Assembly (NCBI GenBank): GCA_013397435.1
Contig: VZRG01000188.1
Coordinates: forward strand, 1-64,000
Length of the DNA: 64,000 nt
Direction of reading: 5' to 3'
Source of the DNA: Erythrocercus mccallii
Lineage: Eukaryota > Chordata > Aves > Passeriformes > Dicruridae
Shown: one piece after another, positions 47,796 through 60,330 of the stretch
Layout: each line of letters begins with the position of its first letter
How positions within the stretch are numbered: position 1 is the stretch's first letter
Notes under the pieces: generated by a model
Databases searched by the model: none
What the model saw: only the letters and a program-made list of their open reading frames with translations
What the model was told of the DNA's origin: nothing
Program-made: the position numbers and the translations under genes

Positions 47796-47814
47796 TGGAT
47801 GGATCCATCTGAGC
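47796..47814. repeat. (GGAT)4 microsatellite
   Basis: A short tetranucleotide run, gatggatggatggat. Confidence 0.75.
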
Positions 47815-47989
47815 ATAGGTTTGGATTCGTGTTTCATTGACATTGAGGGGATAAATGTGATTATTTAAGTCTCAATTGAAAGAGAAGCATTACAGTGTAG
47901 TAGGAATTGTAAATCATTAATAACAATGCACTCCAAGAGCCCTTGAGGGAAATTTGTATTTATTCCTGGGCACATTTTTTTTCATAGGT

Positions 47990-48290
47990 TCACAGAACCA
48001 TAGAACGATTTGGGTTGGAAAGGACCTTCAAGATCATCCTGTTCCACCCCCTGCCATGGGCAAGGACACCTTCCACTAGACCAGGTTGATCAGATCCCCA
48101 TCCAACGTGGCCTTAAGCACTTCTAGGGATGTGATCTCTCATCTGTTAGTTTAAAACTGTTTCCCTTTGTCCTATCACTATCTGCCCATATGAAAAATTG
48201 CTCATATTTTTCCTAGGAACTCTGCAGCTATGGCCAAGGAATGCTATTACTCTTCGTGACAAGGTCTTCTCCAAAGTCCCTCCTGTTTTT
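47990..48290 (-). mobile_element. CR1 LINE 3' end with internal deletion (minus strand)
   Basis: The copy starts with the tail (cacagaaccatagaacgatt) and the usual 3' region up to cttctagggatgtgatctct. It then jumps to a more upstream part (ttaaaactgtttccctttgt, cctatcactatctgcccata), so a piece between has been lost. Confidence 0.88.
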
Positions 48291-48569
48291 CACAGGCCAC
48301 CACACCAGTGAAACACAGGCAATATCCAGCCATGTGACACCTGAGAGACTTGTGTCTTGTGGGAAACCAGAGTGGGCTTGTCACACTGGATGACCAATTT
48401 TACCTTCTCCTCAATGTGTAGATGTAGGAGAGTGGATATGGCTCATCTGCTTTAGCATGAGTACAGTGTGAAAATGGAATCTTATCACACTCCCTTTCTA
48501 ATCACTTGTGAAGGAAAGACTCCAAGGTACTGATTACCTGGTCCAGTTTGGACATCTGCTTCTGATAAA

Positions 48570-49025
48570 AAGCTGAATGATGCTGTTGGCACACCTGAAG
48601 GACAAGATGCCACCCTGAGGGACCTGGACAAGCTCAAGAAATGGGCTCATGGGAATCCCAGGGGGTTTAACAAGGCCAAGGGCTGGTACTATACCTGGGT
48701 TGGGGCAACCCCTGGTGTCAATCCAGGCTGGAGGATGAACAGATCAAGAGCAGCTCTGCCAAGAAGGAACTGGGGGTGCTGGTGTATGAGAGGCTGGACA
48801 CAACCCAACAATTTTAAACTTGCAGTCCAGAAAGCTGAACGTGTCTTGGGCTGCAACCAAAGCAGTGTGAGCAGCAGGTGAGGAGGGAATTCTGCCCCTC
48901 TGCTCTGGTGAGATTCCACGTCTAGAACTGCACCCACTTCTGGGGGTCTAGCACAGGAAGGACATGGAGCTGTCGGAGAAAGTCCAGAGGAGGCACCAAG
49001 CTGATCAGAGGGATGGAGTCCATGA
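48570..49025 (+). mobile_element. CR1 LINE ORF2 3' portion (plus strand)
   Basis: Contains the CR1 stretches acctggacaagctcaagaaa, aaggaactgggggtgctggt, cagaaagctgaacgtgtctt and gacatggagctgtcggagaa. These correspond to the C-terminal part of the reverse-transcriptase ORF, with frameshifts and stops. It stops before the 3' tail, abutting the candidate LTR at 49041. Confidence 0.88.
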
Positions 49026-49040
49026 AAAACCACTTCACAC

Positions 49041-49356
49041 TGTGCTTCTTGCTGGGAGTTGGCTCCCAGTTCCTTGTCTGCAAAGAGAGTCAGTGCAGGT
49101 AAGTGAGGTGTAGATATCTTTATTTAGCAGATATATCCTGGTCTAAATGAGGTAAGCGAGGGCACCCCTGAATCTATAGCATAGTCAGACACTGAAATAA
49201 TTTGTTCCACTCTCTAGATCTGGAAAGTCACAAAAATAACTAATTTATGTTTTATTCTACTGACAGTAATTAAGAGATACATCAAACATGTGAATAATAC
49301 CTGCATTTCTAGTTAAGCTGTCACAGGTGGCTGTAACTCCATCCTCTCTACTCTCA
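49041..49356 (-). mobile_element. Possible solo LTR, minus strand
   Basis: The 316-bp block begins TGTGCTTCTTGC and ends ACTCTCA on the plus strand. It is flanked by near-identical 5-mers CACAC (49036-49040) and CACAA (49357-49361). The minus strand has AATAAA at 49119-49124 placed as in an LTR R region. A perfect 7-bp hairpin (CTGGGAG, loop TTGG) lies near its left end. The family is not recognised and the boundaries are tentative. Confidence 0.35.
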
Positions 49357-50899
49357 CACAAGGTCAGTGACAAGATCTCTAACTACTCTTTCCCAAAATT
49401 ACTTCTGCCCAGACTTTCACCTGCAGCCACCAGGAGCAAGGGATAGAAATGTGAATTTTGTGGTGAATTCAAGCACTCAGATTCAGGAGTGGTTATTCTC
49501 AGCCAGTTATAACTTAGGGCTCCTATTTCTTGTAGTTTTGTATTTTCACTTTTCAAATGTTTGAACTCAGTTGCTTTAATGGCTGCAAAATCACTTGTCA
49601 CATGTACTCTGAGGTCTGGTCTCCCTAAAGAAAATTAAGAAATGGCTGGCAATCCAAGCAAGTTCAGCTGAGGAATTATTAAGTTACATCTTAATTAGTC
49701 ATTCATTAACAAGCTGTCCTTGCCTCTCACTTAGCAGAATTTACAGAAGTCATTAGTTTCTTTCAGCTGTGACCATATTTCCCAACATATGTGGATGATA
49801 CACAATTGGTTTGAGAGGGAGCTCAGCAATATGGAAGTCAAGGACAGTTTTTCCTGAGAAAAAGGAGCAGCATCACACATCAGACAGGTCACATTTCCAC
49901 TGAGGGCAGAGAAGAGACTGAGAAAAATGGGAAACTTGTGTCAACCCTTATCTGCAAATTCCCCCTTCCCCTGTCCTGCTCTACCCTTCTTCCCAGCCAG
50001 AATTTGGGAAATCTTCACTCAGGAGGCTGAGAGGTGAAGAGCAGCAGCACTTCAGACAGAACTAATGCCTGTCTCAGCTACTGGCACTGATTTGGGGGGG
50101 TACACTTGCATGGGGCAGGACGTGTTGAGCCTCAAGGCCAGGTACAGGCAGCAGGTTACTGCCGCATCTGCTTCCTGGAATGAGGGAAAACCACAGGGAA
50201 TACGGCATCCTGAAAATCATCACTGCCTGGGCCACATGGGATGCCTCTGTGATAATCTCAGACACTTCAGCAGTTTGTGTGTGCGAAGTTCAGGAACGCA
50301 ACTTGGAGCTCAGTATGGGCAATGAAGGGCAGATGTTTGAGGCGTTGTCCCCTAGACAAAGCCTCAAATGTTTTTTTGGAGAAGGAGATTAAGCTCTCAA
50401 ATCTGTATTATGCTATAGACAACTTCTCCTTAGAATTGCTCCAACATCACCTTGTCTGTCTGTCTGTCTGTTGGCCTCCCAGGTCTTAATCTCAGCTGAA
50501 ACAGCTCAATACTGTGGTACAAAAAAAAAAAAAACCCAAAAAACTCAAGAATGTTTCACTCCATACCAAGATGTCAAAGCCTGGTCATTCACAGGTACTC
50601 TCCAGTTGGTACCAGTGAGCTTCTTGGAGTATGACAAATACCACTGTGACTTCAGGAGCTGAGATCTTATTTATTTCAATTTACTGCTCGACTCCTGAAG
50701 ATGAGACACTGTTTGATTCTCCTCACTTTGTCAGGCAGCTTCTCTACTTGACATTGTCCAGTGGGGCTTAGCACAGGTTATCCAAAAGGCTTTCTCTATG
50801 GCTTTCATTTTATTCTTGATTTAGACAGAGAGACAGAGGATTGTTCGTGACCCACTTTGCTGAGTGGAGAGAGCTGGAGATACCCTTCACTGTGGAGGG
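49357..50899. other. Unique non-coding sequence
   Basis: About 1.5 kb with no gene recognised. It holds a CTGT run (50453-50472) and an A14 run (50521-50534). Confidence 0.5.
50453..50472. repeat. (TGTC)5 microsatellite
   Basis: A short pure TGTC/CTGT run. Confidence 0.85.
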
Positions 50900-51173
50900 A
50901 AGTGCAAAGGGAATTGGAGACAGATAGAGAATGGTTTCAAATTGAAACAGAGTAGGGTTAGATTAGATATTAGGAAGAAATTTTTCTGTGTGTGGATGGT
51001 GAGGCCCTGGCACAGGGTGCCCAGAGAAGCTGTGGATGCCCCATCCCTAAAAGGCCTACAGAGGTCTTGTAGCAACCTGGTATAGTGGAAGGTGTCCCTG
51101 CCCACGGTAGGGAGCTGGAATGAGATGATCTTGAAAGTCTGTTCCAACCCAAACCATTCTGTGATTCTGTGGT
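50900..51173 (+). mobile_element. CR1 LINE 3' end
   Basis: The copy starts in the region before the common block (aatggtttcaaattgaaaca, gattagatattaggaagaaa) and ends at ccattctgtgattctgtggt, with two tail octamers intact. Confidence 0.95.
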
Positions 51174-51464
51174 ATAGATCTACACACAAATATGTTTATC
51201 TTTATATATAGATATACACGTGTGTTGCTCTGCTGCAGGTCTGAAAAGTGAATGACACTGGTTTAAAGCTGTCACTGTTGCAACTTGGAGCTGTCACTGA
51301 TTGGGAAGTTGTTTCCTACTCAGAGAGAGCAGAATGACTTCTTATTGGAAAAACAGAGCACCAAAGTGAGACATTTCCCTGTGTATAATGAGTTTTGTCT
51401 CTGTAAAGCAGGTTGCTATTTCTATCCTCCTTCTAGGTCTGGGAGCCAACAGTGTTGTCAGGCA

Positions 51465-51521
51465 TTGGACTTGGTGATCCTTGTGTGTACCTTCCAACTC
51501 TGGATATTCTATTCTCTGATT
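51465..51521 (+). mobile_element. CR1 LINE 3' tail of a second subfamily (short)
   Basis: ttggacttggtgatccttgt, then ccttccaactctggatattc and tattctctgatt match the same tail type as the copy at 20604. Only about 57 bases are left. Confidence 0.78.
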
Positions 51522-54500
51522 AAATGGTCTTCTCTTTTGGAGGGCTGACAAATGGAACATCACAAAACCCAGAGCAAAGATACACAGCCAAGGGTCAGAG
51601 GCCAGAACACAAGATATTTGCTGCTCTCTGGAAGCACAACACAGAGAAAACCAGCCAAGTCATTGAGGGAGGGACTTTGTCATTGCTTGAGAGGTTGAAC
51701 TGGAAGGTTTCTCCATTTCAGTCCTCTGGAGCTGTGCAAAAGCAGGTCACAATTTCCAATGGACACAAAAATTACAAAAAGAATGCAGAATCACATGGAA
51801 GTTGCCCTGCCTTTCTGTTGGTGGGCACCACATACTTGACCCTTTAGGAATTGCCACTAATTTTCACCTTTCTATTTCCCTCCTGGGGCACAACCCCGAA
51901 CTTTTGCAGTCACCAGATCTAGGTTTGTTTGTGCTGCTGAGGAACTTTGATCTGTGTCTCCTGCCTACTGTGAACAGCTCAGTTTGGAGAGAAATTCAGC
52001 TCAGCTCAGCTCAGGCAGCCAAACCTCCATCGAAGGAACGTGATAGGTGGAGGTGGAGGATCTCAAGAGCAGGACAGTGCAGGGAAAGCTGTGGAGGGAA
52101 GCAGCTCCTCTGAGCAGGTCAGCACTGCAAGACTAACAGATCTTTGAGACTATGCTGACCCATAGGCTTGTGGTTTTACACCATCTTTTAGTTGCTCTCA
52201 CCACTCTCCCTTCCAAGAGATTCATGGATTTGTCCTCACAAGTTCTCAGTGAAGGTTGTGGTGTGTGCTGCTACCTCTAACCAACAGGGGCAACAAGAGA
52301 GGCATTTTGTGGTGGAGAGATTTAACTGAGGTCACAAGCCCTGAGATAGAAGTTGACCTTTTCACATCCCTTTGAAATGGTTCCTTACAGCTGGCCCTGC
52401 AGAATTAGTTCTCAAGGTTGCAAGGTTATATATTACCTTTGTATTGAAATGTTCCTTAAAAAAGGGAATTGTCACCAATACCTAAATCGTCTTTCACATC
52501 AAGACATGCATGGTTGAAGATATGGAGGTAATGCAAACATCAGGTGCTCAGAATTTTGTAAATATAAGTATTTCTTTAATAAACTGAAAAACATGTTCTC
52601 ATTATGAACCTAGGATTCTAATTTAAGGGTTGCAATGTACAAAATATTTATTTTTGGGCAAAACTGAAGAAATATTATGTACAAATACAAAACCAAGAAA
52701 TATTATGGACACTTCTTTTTTCAAGGTAGAGACTAATACAGTTATGAGCAGGGTAAAATGACCTGGTGGCTGATTCAGTGGGCAAGGAGAACATTTCCAT
52801 TTCGAATGATTCCTGTTTCTGTGCCTGCCTCCTAGTGTTTCTATGATTTGCAGAAAAATTAGGAGGGGTACTTACCTATTTGCACTCCCGTTCCTCCATC
52901 CTCAAAGTGAAAAAATAAAGAACTCTCAGAACCTTAAAAAAATATATTGTGAAAACTTGATATTGTCTTCTATTTTTTTCATTCAGTCAATTTAGAAGCT
53001 GGCCAAAATTTCTGAGGAAGAAAAACACCTGTATGTGTATTTTATCCTAAAAATAAAAATTAAAAAAAAGGTGGGGAATAGTGCATTTATTTCACTAGAA
53101 AAACATATTTTTTTAGAAGCCGTGGGAGGTTTTTTTTTTTTTCTTTTTTATTTTTTGGTATCAACTTGAAGATGAGATATGGAGAAACCTTTCCGCTTTC
53201 TTCTTTTGGGTGGTGCGGAAACTCAACTCAGCAAGACTGAGCACAGTTTTCAGCTTTGTGCATATTTTGATTCATCCTTTAGCACTTCTGGGTGCCTTTT
53301 CCCCATCTATGAATTAGAAAAAAACCACCACTCTTCTTTCCTTGATGTATTTTATCTGTAAGCTCCTCTGGGCAGGAATTTTTCTTACTTCTGTTATTCT
53401 GTAAGTAGGAAGTGGATGGAGTTGAGTCCCCAAACAGACATTTTTAACCAAAAGGTCTACCTTACATTTTGTACATTTCAACTCTATTATATAATTATTT
53501 GATGATTTAATTCAAATATAGGTCAATGGGAGGAAAAGTCTGTGATGGATGAATCAGGTTGAACCTGGCATTTGTGGATATATTCACTAGTCTGCCCCAA
53601 TATGGCAGCACCAGCTTTCTCTCAGTCCATGATGTCAGGCATAAAATGGGCACTAATAATTTAAAGAGGAAAAGCAGACAAAGCAAACCAGCCATAAATT
53701 GCAACGAATATGGAACTGTCTGGTTACTCTCCAGAGTGAAACAAAATTTTGTCTGCTTTTCAATGAATTACAAAGTTCAGCCATTCCTGTAGCAGTCAGG
53801 AGTGATAAAGAGAGAGCATCTCATGTTTGTCCAGGAATATTGCATCTTATGACCCAGCAATTTTTACTTTTTTTTTCCAATGGGAAAAAGATGTTTTTCC
53901 ATGGAGCTGATGGGACCCAGCCATCCTCCAGAGATGCACAAGAGGTTCTGAACACCATTCCCTGCTGACACGCTGTTTGCCTCTTGCCACACGGTGACTT
54001 ATGCAGGGATTTGCACTCATCAGTCCTGGTTCGTTTCACATCCATCTCTGGCTGGGAGAGGGAGGGATCCCTCTGACAGGTTGATGTTGAATTGCTTCCA
54101 CAGCCTGGGCTGACACCCAGTTTCTGAGGTGATTTATACAGTAGCTTGGTGGAAGATGGTTTTTAATGCAGTGTGGTCTAAAATGATTTTGCTTGCTTCT
54201 TGAAGTGAGCATCCATCCATCAATGCACTCAGAGTCACTCTGCTGGACACTGAAAGTGCTCCTGGCAGGTGTCTTTGCTATGAGGCTTCTCTATCCTGTT
54301 CACACATATTTTTTAAACTATTGAATTAGAATTAGTTGGAATGCCAAGTTTTCAGCTGAAAAGCTCATCACAAAGGAACTTGGCCTCTGAATCCTTCTGG
54401 AATTTTGTATCATCTGCTGGGGAAATCACTGGAATAATATTTTTTAAAGTGTTGTAGAATATCCAGGTGCCTCATCTTTGAACTAATTTCTTAGATGTGC

Positions 54501-54624
54501 TCACAGGGACAGTCACACAGAGTGAGAGTGAGCAGGGACCTGGCTCTCAGAAGTATTAAAACTTCTGCAAAGCCCAAGGAGATGGATTTAAAAAAAATAA
54601 ATATTTTCACTGTAACAGTGTCTT
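51522..54624. other. Unique non-coding sequence
   Basis: About 3.1 kb of AT-rich sequence with homopolymer T/A runs (for example about 53131-53143) and a small agctc repeat at 51999-52014. No gene is recognised. Confidence 0.5.
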
Positions 54625-55080
54625 GTTGGAGCAAGTCCTGAGGAGGCCATAAAGATTAGAGGGATGGACTATCTCTCCCATGAAGAAAGACTCAGAGAGT
54701 TGGGGTTGTTCAGCCTGAAAAAGAAAAGGCTCTGGGGAGACCTTAGAACCCCTTTCAGTGCCTAAAGGGGCTTAGAGAGTTGGAGAGGCCCTTTGGACAA
54801 GGGCCTGGAGCGACAGGAAAAGGGGCAATGGCTTTAAACTGACAGAGGACAGGTTTGGAATAAATATTGGGAAGAAATTCTTTGTGAAGGTGGTGAGGCC
54901 CTGGCACAGGTCGCCCAGAGAAGCTGTGGCTGCCCCATCCCTGGAAATGTTCAGGGCTGGGTTGGACAGGGATCTGAGCAACCTGGGATAGTGGAAGGTG
55001 TCCCTGCCCATGGCAAGGGGTTGGAAATGGATGATCTTGAATTTCCCTTCCAACCCAAACCATTCTGTCATACTATGATT
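54625..55080 (+). mobile_element. CR1 LINE 3' end (about 455 bp)
   Basis: Includes the end of the ORF2 region (gaggaggccataaagattag, gaaagactcagagagttggg, gttgttcagcctgaaaaaga), the 3' untranslated part and the tail ccattctgtcatactatgat. A tail octamer is mutated. Confidence 0.95.
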
Positions 55081-57180
55081 ATTTCTACTGGACACCTGCC
55101 CTGCAAATGCTCATCTCAGCTGGGATGGGATGCAAGGGAATTTTTCTATTACCAGGATCTCTGCATGGCTCCAAGCACAAATATCACAAACTCCTGTCAT
55201 CCTTATGGGGTTTTTCATGGCCACAGAAGACTGGCACGACTCTTCTGGTTCTTTGGTATCAAAATGCTACTCCAGACTTAGCACTGAGCATGCTGAAACT
55301 CCACACTTTAACTTACTCTTTCAGTTAAAAATGTGATGGTAAAAAGGTGAGAGGGAGTCTGGATAGTGTGAGATGAGTAGGAAAAAATGTGCAGTATCTC
55401 AGTTTACCAAGAACTGTGGATGGGAGGAAATACAGATTAAAGCAATTTTATTTTTTTCTGGTACTTGTGAAATGTTGAAGTCCTATGTTGAGGCAGGAAC
55501 TAATTTGCTGTGCCAGGCTCTAGTTATGGCAGAATTACATCCCTTGACTGTGTGGAGAAGAAAGTCACTTTTCATGCTCATGCATCAAGGGTTTCAGACT
55601 TCTGTGAGTAAGTGCAGGAGCTTTGCCTCTCTCAGAGAGCTCATTTTGCACACAGAGCTCCCTGGCTGGTGCACGGTTCCTCCCTCCATTTTTTACCTCA
55701 ACAGGAAAAATCAGGGAAATATTCTCCTTCAGTTCTGTAGAGACCTTCATCAGATTGTAAGAAAAACCTTCTCAGACCCTTTCTATGGCTGTTCAGAGGG
55801 TTGATGATTTGTTTGTTTTGAAGATGAGGGGAATTTTATCTTTTACTTTTTACATTATTAGGAAGAGCAAGTTGCCCACTCACACTGACAGAAGATAGTT
55901 TAATCAACTGTTATTGTCTGGGTAGGTAAGACTAACCAGGGTGTGTGGATGTCTTTCCCCAAATAAACTCAGATCCAGTGGAGGATGTGGCACACACATT
56001 TTTGTCACTTCAGTGTTTCTGAATGTAAGGTCACTAACCCCTTGAATTTATCTATATTCTCCAAGGGGGGTAACCCCAGGGAGCTGTTTTAACTTCCCAC
56101 AGACTGAACACACAATTGTAAATAGAAAAGACATAAAAAAAAGGAAAAATATCTTCCCACCAACGCAGCAAGAGCAGTCAGGAAAAGTCAGGAATCAAAT
56201 TGATATGGCTAAAGCTCAGAGTCAGGACCATGTGTGGGAACACACAAAATACTCAACTGCCTTGAGAAAACACTGCCAGAATTGGAGTGAAAATTAAATC
56301 TCTCTCTTTTTCTCCCTTGTGGGTGTCTGAAAGAGCCATTTCTGCAGCAGATGTCTTTTTAGGCTCCATAACTCATCCTGACCCTGGTTCCTGTGTGGAC
56401 ACAGCTGGGAGGAAGCTGAACTCAGTCCACTTCCAGGGTAGAAAGGGCAGCTGTCACTTGGGATGATGCCTGCAATTATTCCTACTTCCATAGCTCTACT
56501 TGCTCATGAAGAACTTGCTTGAAAAATAATTTGTAATTATTCTTCTCTGGCTGCTTGTGCTGTAATTATTAATCAATCTTCATTTTTATGTGATATGTAC
56601 TTGCTTCCTGGTTAATATTATAAATTGATATTGTGTTGTTTTTGTAATTATTAATAACGATATTGTTATTTGAGCATGATGATTGTGATTAGAGGTAAAT
56701 GCAATTTCCCAATGGAAAATTATTAAGCTAAAAATACCAGCTTCATCAATTTCTATAATTTACGATGGCATCTCTGCAATTAATTCAGAAAGCAATACTT
56801 CAGATTAAAATATAGGATTTATGTTCCAGCATTTTAACAAGCACAAACCTCCCATTATATTCATAAAATCTGGAGGAATGGTTAAGTGCACTGTTTTAAG
56901 ATCAGTTCATTGGTCATGCTTTGGCTCACTGTTGCTAACTGATGTGCAATCTTATTCCTTCTTCAACAAAGTAAGCTTCTAAAGAAAGTATCAGTAAAGA
57001 GAGAAGAAAACTTTGGTCCACACAGCTCGGGCTCCACCTTCTTTGCCTTTTTTACCACACTCTGGACCATCTGTGCAATACTCTGCATCATGCACTGACA
57101 TCTCGTGTCTGGAACACGTACTGCAAACAAGCCTCTGATAAATGTCCATCCAGGACATTTGGAAAAGACCAGAATAACCA
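55081..57180. other. Unique non-coding sequence with TAATTA-rich block
   Basis: About 2.1 kb without a recognised gene. Frames such as 55373-55804 (143 codons) have no domain and are not supported. The 56500-56900 part is TAATTA-rich (see findings). Confidence 0.45.
56500..56900. promoter_or_regulatory. Candidate TAATTA-rich regulatory block
   Basis: Three exact copies of GTAATTATT (56533-56541, 56562-56570, 56644-56652) plus further TAAT words sit in non-repetitive sequence. TAATTA is the core site of many homeodomain proteins. Clustering is observed; enhancer function is inference. Confidence 0.3.
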
Positions 57181-57455
57181 CGAATCACAGCGCGCTTTGG
57201 GTTGGAAGGGATTCCTTCAACACCATCTGCTTCTATCCCCCTGCTATGAGCAGAGACACCTTCCACTACCCCAGGCTGCTCCAAGCTCCATCCAACCTGG
57301 CCTTGGACACTTCCAGGGATGGGGCAGCCATCCCTGTGCCAGGGCCTCACCATACCTCCCTCACAGCAAAGAATTCCTTTCTACTAGCTAATTTAACCCA
57401 CTCTGATTTTAATGCCATTCCACCTTATCCTTCCAGTTTACATCAAACTTGCCAT
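57181..57455 (-). mobile_element. CR1 LINE 3' end (minus strand)
   Basis: The copy runs from gaatcacagcgcgctttggg through gcagagacaccttccactac, ctccatccaacctggccttg and tgtgccagggcctcaccata to the decayed ttctgattttaatgccattc. Confidence 0.93.
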
Positions 57456-57736
57456 GATAAAGGAGAAAAGCTCAGAACTCAATGCTCTAAATTATTGTTG
57501 CCTCCTAATATTTCAAAACTTTGTGGAAAATACCTCCTCATCATGCCAGACACTGTTTCAGGCTCTATGATTTACTCAGATCTAAGTCTCAGAGATACAC
57601 AAAATGTGCTTCACATTTTTTTGGGTCAAAGTACCCAAAGCTTTGGACAGCCCACACTTGGATGTATTTAAAAGTAATTTTGAAGATCCCTTCTGTGTTG
57701 CTTGGAAAAATGCGGCTTAAAAGGCAGTAGGCAATA

Positions 57737-57980
57737 TCATAGAATCATGGAGTCATAGAATCATTAAAATTGGAAAATACCTCCAAGACCATCAAGTCCA
57801 ACCTTTCACCAGACAATGTCATGCCCACTAATCCATATTTTGAAGTGCCACATCTACTAATTTTTTAATACTTCCAGGGTTGATGACTCCACCACTTTCC
57901 TGGGTAGCCTGTTCCAATGTTTAAACACTCTTTCAGTGAAGAAAATGTTCCTAATATCCAACTTGAACCTCCCTTGAAAT
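57737..57980 (-). mobile_element. CR1 LINE 3' end of the second tail type (minus strand)
   Basis: Three tail octamers (atcatagaatcatggagtca) are followed by aaattggaaaatacctccaa, accatcaagtccaac, ttgatgactccaccactttc and agtgaagaaaatgttcctaa. It lies 280 bases from a CR1 of the other tail type in the same orientation. Confidence 0.93.
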
Positions 57981-59841
57981 GTATACACTTGTGAATATAA
58001 TTTAAATATTTAGAAACTAACAAAGACATCTGGCTGTTCTTTATATTGTGGAATAGTTCTGCTGCAGTATGAAACAAAGATGAGGACCCACTTGGGACCT
58101 CTTGCAGAGACAGCTACATGAGCACAGTGTGCAGCTTTAGACCTCCTCAGAGGAGTTTGGGATTGAAATGGTGAGGCTTAATTAGTGGGCAAAAAGAAAT
58201 CAACTGTGTACCATGATTCATAGAATAAGTTATGTGCCACATATAAAACAGGCAGTTTTTTTATCATTTGTGTGCAAAGATTAAAGTTTAGTTGACGTTT
58301 ACGGGCAATCACATGTAGAAAGTTCTTACATATTCCAGATTTTGTGGTGTTTTTCATAACTCCCAGGCTCTGAGTGGCTATCCTGCTCCAGTCCAGAGAT
58401 CTGATTCACTTGAAGATAATGTTCTCTTCTCCTTCGACTTCCATATTTGTGTTTAATATTTTATAACAATTGACTGTGAGCAAGTTTAATATTTCCCCCT
58501 GCCACCAGCAGAATATATTAAGTTTTCATTTAGTGTGTCAATTAGACAATTCTGTGGTTCATCAATATGCATTTGTCACCAGGGGCACTCACTAAGCCAG
58601 ACCAAAACACAACAAGGACACCAAACGTCTAGAGAGTCTTTAAGCCTTGCAGCTGCTTGGGTTTTTTTTCAATTCCCCTGTAGGAAGCTTAGACAATGTA
58701 TTAGAAAAATTGGCTAATTAAAACATAATTCCCAGATTCGTGGCAACAGATACTCAGCCTTGCTGTGCTACTTCTGCTCGTTGGGTTAATAAATCACTGA
58801 AATGATATAATTGTTTTCCTCAGCAAGTGCAGAGCTGAAATGATTTCTGTGGTAGATTTGTTGAGAGTTATTGCAGCAGAACGCAACTCACTTCCTTCGA
58901 ATCCTGGGAACTTCCATTTCCAGGCACTGAACAGGAATAAAGGAAATTATGAATCCCATTTGCTCTTGTGAATGGAGGCAATAGCTTGGACAGGGGGTGA
59001 GGTTGAATTTATTGTGTATAACAGATTATGTGATGCAACTACTGACACAATTGCTTTTTGTCAGGAGAGGGTGGTCTGGCTTTATTCACTTGCTCTTCAT
59101 TCAGAAACCTGCTGGGAGGATCCCCAGAATGCATAAGTGGCTTTTTACGTGACACTTTCATTGTTCAAATATCATTCATGCACAATTTATCACCTCCAAT
59201 GCCCCCCACAACAAATGAGTAAATACAATGCCCACTCCTGCAGATGAGAGAAATGAAGGCATAGAAGGCAGAACAAGGATTCTAAAGTTGTTTACCGATT
59301 AAGCAGGAGAAAAGAAAGCAACTTATTTTTCTTGCTAAAAAGTAAATTCTCAAAACCTCCCCACCTTTTGTGGTGACCATAATTATTAGTGAACAGATTG
59401 ACTTCAGCAAACAGTACAGCATTCAAAATGTGTATGAAGAAAAATAGATAATACATGTAATTTTCAGAGCTCCCGAAAGAACTTTTATTTTTATTTTTCA
59501 GCCAAAAATGATGTTTTCACTTATGAATTGATTATTTGCTCTTAGAAAGAAAGGAAAATAATCAAAAATAGTCTGAACATAAAATGCCATATTCCAATTT
59601 TGATCAAAAGGAACATCTTGTTCCTTCTGGCACAAGAATATGTCATTTCATTTAGATTTTGTTAAGAAACAAAACAAAACCTTTCTTATCCCTAAACATC
59701 ACCTTGAAAACAACATTTCATTATTTTTCTTCTTGTAGCAACTCTTGTTCCATCAAAAGGACTGCTGAATGACAGGTTCAATGCTTCCTGCTAACAGCTG
59801 AAAACCAGACAATTCTGGTTTTATTGTAATCTTCATCTTGC
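57981..59841. other. Unique non-coding sequence
   Basis: About 1.9 kb with no recognised gene. It is AT-rich, with some complex CpG-containing stretches near 58700-58960. Confidence 0.5.
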
Positions 59842-60330
59842 ATCATAGAATCAGAGGATCACTAAGGATGAAAAACCTGTAAGAGCATTGAGTCCAACCA
59901 TTGATCCAGCACTGCCAAGTCCAGCACTAAACCATGTCCCCAAGTGCCGTCTCCACATATTTTGTGAATGCTTCCAGGCATGGTGGTTGCACCACTTCCC
60001 TGGTCAGACTGTTCCAATGTCTGACCACACTTTCAGGGAAGAAATTTGTCCTGATATCAAGAGGAGGAATTTTTTCTAATATCCTTAAGTTGAAACCTTT
60101 CATTGGTGCAACTTGAGGCCATTTCTTCTTATCCTGTTACTTGTTACTTGAGAAGAAAAACTGATTACCTGGCTAAAATCTCCTTTCAGGGAGTTGTAGA
60201 GAGTAATGATATCCCCTCCAAGACTCCATTTCTCCAGGCTGAACCCTCCCAGCTCCCTCAGCTGCTCCTCATCAGATTTGTGCTCCAGACCCTTCCCTGA
60301 CTTCTCCCATTCTGAAATGCACAAGTGTAT
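59842..60330 (-). mobile_element. CR1 LINE 3' end (about 490 bp, minus strand)
   Basis: The copy runs from catagaatcagaggatcact through accatgtccccaagtgccgt, ggtggttgcaccacttccct and ctgttccaatgtctgaccac. It extends to the ORF2 end (ctccaggctgaaccctccca, gctcctcatcagatttgtgc). It includes a short local duplication near the 'gaagaaatttgtcctgatat' block. Confidence 0.93.

Noticed and set aside
48570..49035. Possible host gene suggested by coding-like sequence
   Set aside because: The sequence is the CR1 ORF2 C-terminal region with frameshifts, not a host gene.
49770..49840. Weak resemblance to the CR1 'gcagatgacacc' region
   Set aside because: Only a few words match (gtggatgatacacaattgg) and no flanking CR1 sequence supports it.
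52866..52880. GTACTTACCT, similar to the 5' end of U1 snRNA
   Set aside because: Similarity ends after ten bases, with no stem-loop or Sm site following.
55373..55804. 143-codon plus-strand frame
   Set aside because: It has no domain and mixed composition, with no splice or promoter context. The length is compatible with chance among so many frames.
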